DNA of 14,609 nt from an uncultured bacterium (GTDB lineage: Bacteria > Verrucomicrobiota > Kiritimatiellia > RFP12 > UBA1067), in assembly GCA_946401765.1 (NCBI GenBank), contig CAMIVJ010000029.1:1-14609 (forward strand). The letters run 5' to 3'. The number at the start of each line of letters is the position of its first letter. Position 1 is the first letter of the stretch. The notes beneath the pieces are model-generated. The model did no database searches. It was given only the letters and a program-made list of their open reading frames with translations, and was not told the DNA's origin. This document shows positions 13,829-14,609 of this stretch, one piece after another. The position numbers and the translations under genes were made by a program.

Positions 13829-14029
13829 TTAGAATTCCTGCGAACGACGGCGGGAACGCGCACGAATGCGTGCACGCGCGGATTTCTTGCGCGCCTTCAC
13901 GCAGGGCTTCTCGAAATAGCGCTGATCGCGAAGCGTCTTGATGATTCCCTCTTTGTCGAGAATCTTCTTCAAGCGCTTGAGACCGCGTTCAACGGTTTCG
14001 CCCTTTTTCAGCTTGAGCTGTATTGCCAT
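13829..14029 (-). CDS. rpsU: Ribosomal protein bS21
   Basis: A 66-residue, very basic protein. MAIQLKLKKGETVERGLKRLKKIL, the following GIIKTLRDQRYFEKP and the Arg-rich tail are the bS21 pattern and length. It is a small-subunit protein that helps base pairing between the 16S 3' end and ribosome-binding sites. The start at 14029 has GAGGTG upstream. It is monocistronic, with its own promoter (14087-14115) and terminator, and is divergent from the tRNA-Leu/tRNA-Tyr unit. The tail (RARIRARSRRRSQEF) is a little longer than in some bS21 proteins, which is common. Confidence 0.95.
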   Translation of the reverse strand: MAIQLKLKKGETVERGLKRLKKILDKEGIIKTLRDQRYFEKPCVKARKKSARARIRARSRRRSQEF

Positions 14030-14077
14030 GCCTTTTTCACCTCTCTTTCGTGATTCGAGCCTTTGGGCCCCGAAAAA

Positions 14078-14096
14078 TTGACATATAGTATATCAA
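14078..14096. promoter_or_regulatory. Imperfect palindrome over the rpsU -10 box and start site
   Basis: TTGACATATAGTATATCAA has 7 of 9 pairs matching around a central A. It covers the rpsU -10 box and the likely start point, where an operator could sit. The TTGACA half is also a consensus -35 on the plus strand, but no -10 box lies 17 bp after it. Confidence 0.35.
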
Positions 14097-14115
14097 AACG
14101 GCGAATGTGAAACAA
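14087..14115 (-). promoter_or_regulatory. Promoter of rpsU
   Basis: On the minus strand, TTGTTT (14115-14110) and TATACT (14092-14087) are 17 bp apart, and the -10 box is extended (TGATATACT). Transcription would begin near 14080, giving a leader of about 50 nt. Confidence 0.65.
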
Positions 14116-14139
14116 GTGCAAAAAAAGAGAATTTCCCGC

Positions 14140-14168
14140 TTGCATGACGAGCCGGCTTTTGATATACT
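14140..14168 (+). promoter_or_regulatory. Promoter of the tRNA-Leu/tRNA-Tyr unit (TTGCAT - 17 bp - TATACT)
   Basis: TTGCAT (14140-14145) and TATACT (14163-14168) are 17 bp apart, and the -10 box is extended (TGATATACT). It ends 20 nt before the tRNA-Leu 5' end. Hexamers, spacing and distance are identical to the tRNA-His promoter. Confidence 0.75.
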
Positions 14169-14187
14169 ATCACTTGTTTTCACGCCT

Positions 14188-14272
14188 GCTCGGGTGGTGA
14201 AATTGGCAGACACGCATGCTTGAGGTGCATGTGGAGAGATCCTTGCGGGTTCGAGTCCCGCCCCGAGCACCA
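14188..14272 (+). tRNA. tRNA-Leu (anticodon GAG)
   Basis: The acceptor stem GCTCGGG (14188-14194) pairs with CCCGAGC (14262-14268), followed by A73 and encoded CCA. The anticodon stem is CATGC/GCATG with loop TTGAGGT and anticodon GAG at 14222-14224. The long variable arm expected of a leucine tRNA is present, and the T-arm has GTTCGAGTC. It reads CUC and CUU codons. Confidence 0.95.
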
Positions 14273-14275
14273 CAT

Positions 14276-14361
14276 TGTGGGATACTCAAGCGGTCAACGA
14301 GGGCAGACTGTAAATCTGCTGGCTAACGCCTTCGGTGGTTCGAATCCACCTCCCACAACCA
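14276..14361 (+). tRNA. tRNA-Tyr (anticodon GTA)
   Basis: The acceptor stem TGTGGGA (14276-14282) pairs with TCCCACA (14351-14357), followed by A73 and encoded CCA. The anticodon stem is GCAGA/TCTGC with loop CTGTAAA and anticodon GTA at 14310-14312. A long variable arm follows, as in bacterial tRNA-Tyr. Only 3 nt separate it from tRNA-Leu, so both come from one precursor. Confidence 0.95.
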
Positions 14362-14364
14362 ATC

Positions 14365-14389
14365 AAAACCTGCAAATGCAGGTTTTTTT
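14365..14389 (+). terminator. Rho-independent terminator of the tRNA-Leu/tRNA-Tyr unit
   Basis: AAAACCTGC (14365-14373), loop AAAT and GCAGGTTTT (14378-14386) form a perfect 9-bp stem continuing into a seven-T run (14383-14389). It begins 4 nt after the tRNA-Tyr CCA. Confidence 0.9.
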
Positions 14390-14430
14390 CGTTTATAGGG
14401 GATATGCGTCCTTCTACGGATTTGGGATAA

Positions 14431-14516
14431 CAACCTCTTGCAACCCCTTGAAACCCCTCATAATATCCCAAATTAATCCCAAATTATCCCAGCCTATCCC
14501 ACACCTCTAAGCCCCT
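14431..14516. repeat. Non-coding tract with C-runs repeated every 10-11 bp
   Basis: Three 10-bp units CAACCTCTTG, CAACCCCTTG and AAACCCCTCA (14431-14460) are followed by four copies of ATCCCA at 14465, 14476, 14486 and 14496, then further C-runs to about 14515. The spacing equals one DNA helical turn. An inverted TGGGAT lies at 14422-14427. No gene or RNA is recognisable here. It may be a phased protein-binding array. Confidence 0.55.
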
Positions 14517-14522
14517 TCTCGC

Positions 14523-14552
14523 ATCTATCAACCACGTCCGTGATAAGATGCG
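14523..14552. repeat. Imperfect inverted repeat near the right edge
   Basis: ATCTATCA (14523-14530) and TGATAAGAT (14541-14549) are inverted copies, extended outward by CGC/GCG at the ends, with one bulged A and a 10-nt loop. Lacking a T-run, it is more likely an operator or leader structure than a terminator. Confidence 0.4.
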
Positions 14553-14582
14553 TAAAGGTTCGTAGTCAATTCAGTATTATGT

Positions 14583-14588
14583 TATACT
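14583..14588 (+). promoter_or_regulatory. -10 box of a gene beginning beyond the window
   Basis: TATACT is preceded 18 bp upstream by a weak -35 candidate TTCGTA (14559-14564). No start codon with a ribosome site follows before the edge, so the target lies to the right. The call is tentative. Confidence 0.35.
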
Positions 14589-14609
14589 AATTGCAAATGA
14601 GACACCTTA

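Noticed and set aside
14220..14510. 96-residue plus-strand frame over the tRNA pair and following tract
   Set aside because: It runs through two intact tRNA genes and a terminator.
14431..14516. CRISPR or minisatellite coding tract
   Set aside because: Period is 10-11 bp with no spacers, and no frame with a ribosome site crosses it.

Overview
The window looks like chromosomal DNA of an uncultured, GC-rich bacterium of the PVC group, most likely Kiritimatiellota, Lentisphaerota or Verrucomicrobiota. This rests on three things: the 167-residue acidic-linker protein resembles a hypothetical family I associate with Verrucomicrobiota, the window has a very large beta-strand-repeat exported protein, and the first gene has a C-terminus resembling Verru_Chthon cassette proteins. 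These are family impressions from reading, not search results. Promoters are ordinary sigma-70 type, with TATAAT or TATACT -10 boxes, several of them extended (TGn).

Layout. Positions 3-2207 hold the 3' part of a large cysteine-containing protein and a small helical/acidic-linker protein. Positions 2248-3864 hold a long-chain polyol/uronate dehydrogenase of the mannitol dehydrogenase family. A 13-bp perfect inverted repeat overlaps the promoter of tRNA-His(GTG), which is followed by a strong terminator and then ilvA (threonine deaminase, 4077-5612). Convergent to ilvA is a two-gene minus-strand operon (7613 to 5618): a single-pass, coiled-coil, proline-rich membrane protein, then a NYN-domain protein with a C-terminal zinc ribbon. 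Divergent from it is a Tat-exported metallophosphoesterase (7755-8621), then a 1397-residue exported beta-strand-repeat protein built from three related modules (8779-12972).

The last 1.6 kb holds an inverted-repeat-bounded intergenic element (12977-13097), a phosphoribosyltransferase that may be leaderless (13190-13732), rpsU on the minus strand, a tRNA-Leu(GAG)/tRNA-Tyr(GTA) pair with terminator, and an unexplained non-coding tract with C-runs repeating every 10-11 bp.

The window is mostly housekeeping and surface/secretion functions, not a recognisable defence or biosynthetic island. The best candidates for something undescribed are the degenerate NYN/zinc-ribbon plus proline-rich membrane protein operon, the helically phased repeat tract after the tRNA pair, and the shared tRNA promoter architecture with an embedded hairpin.
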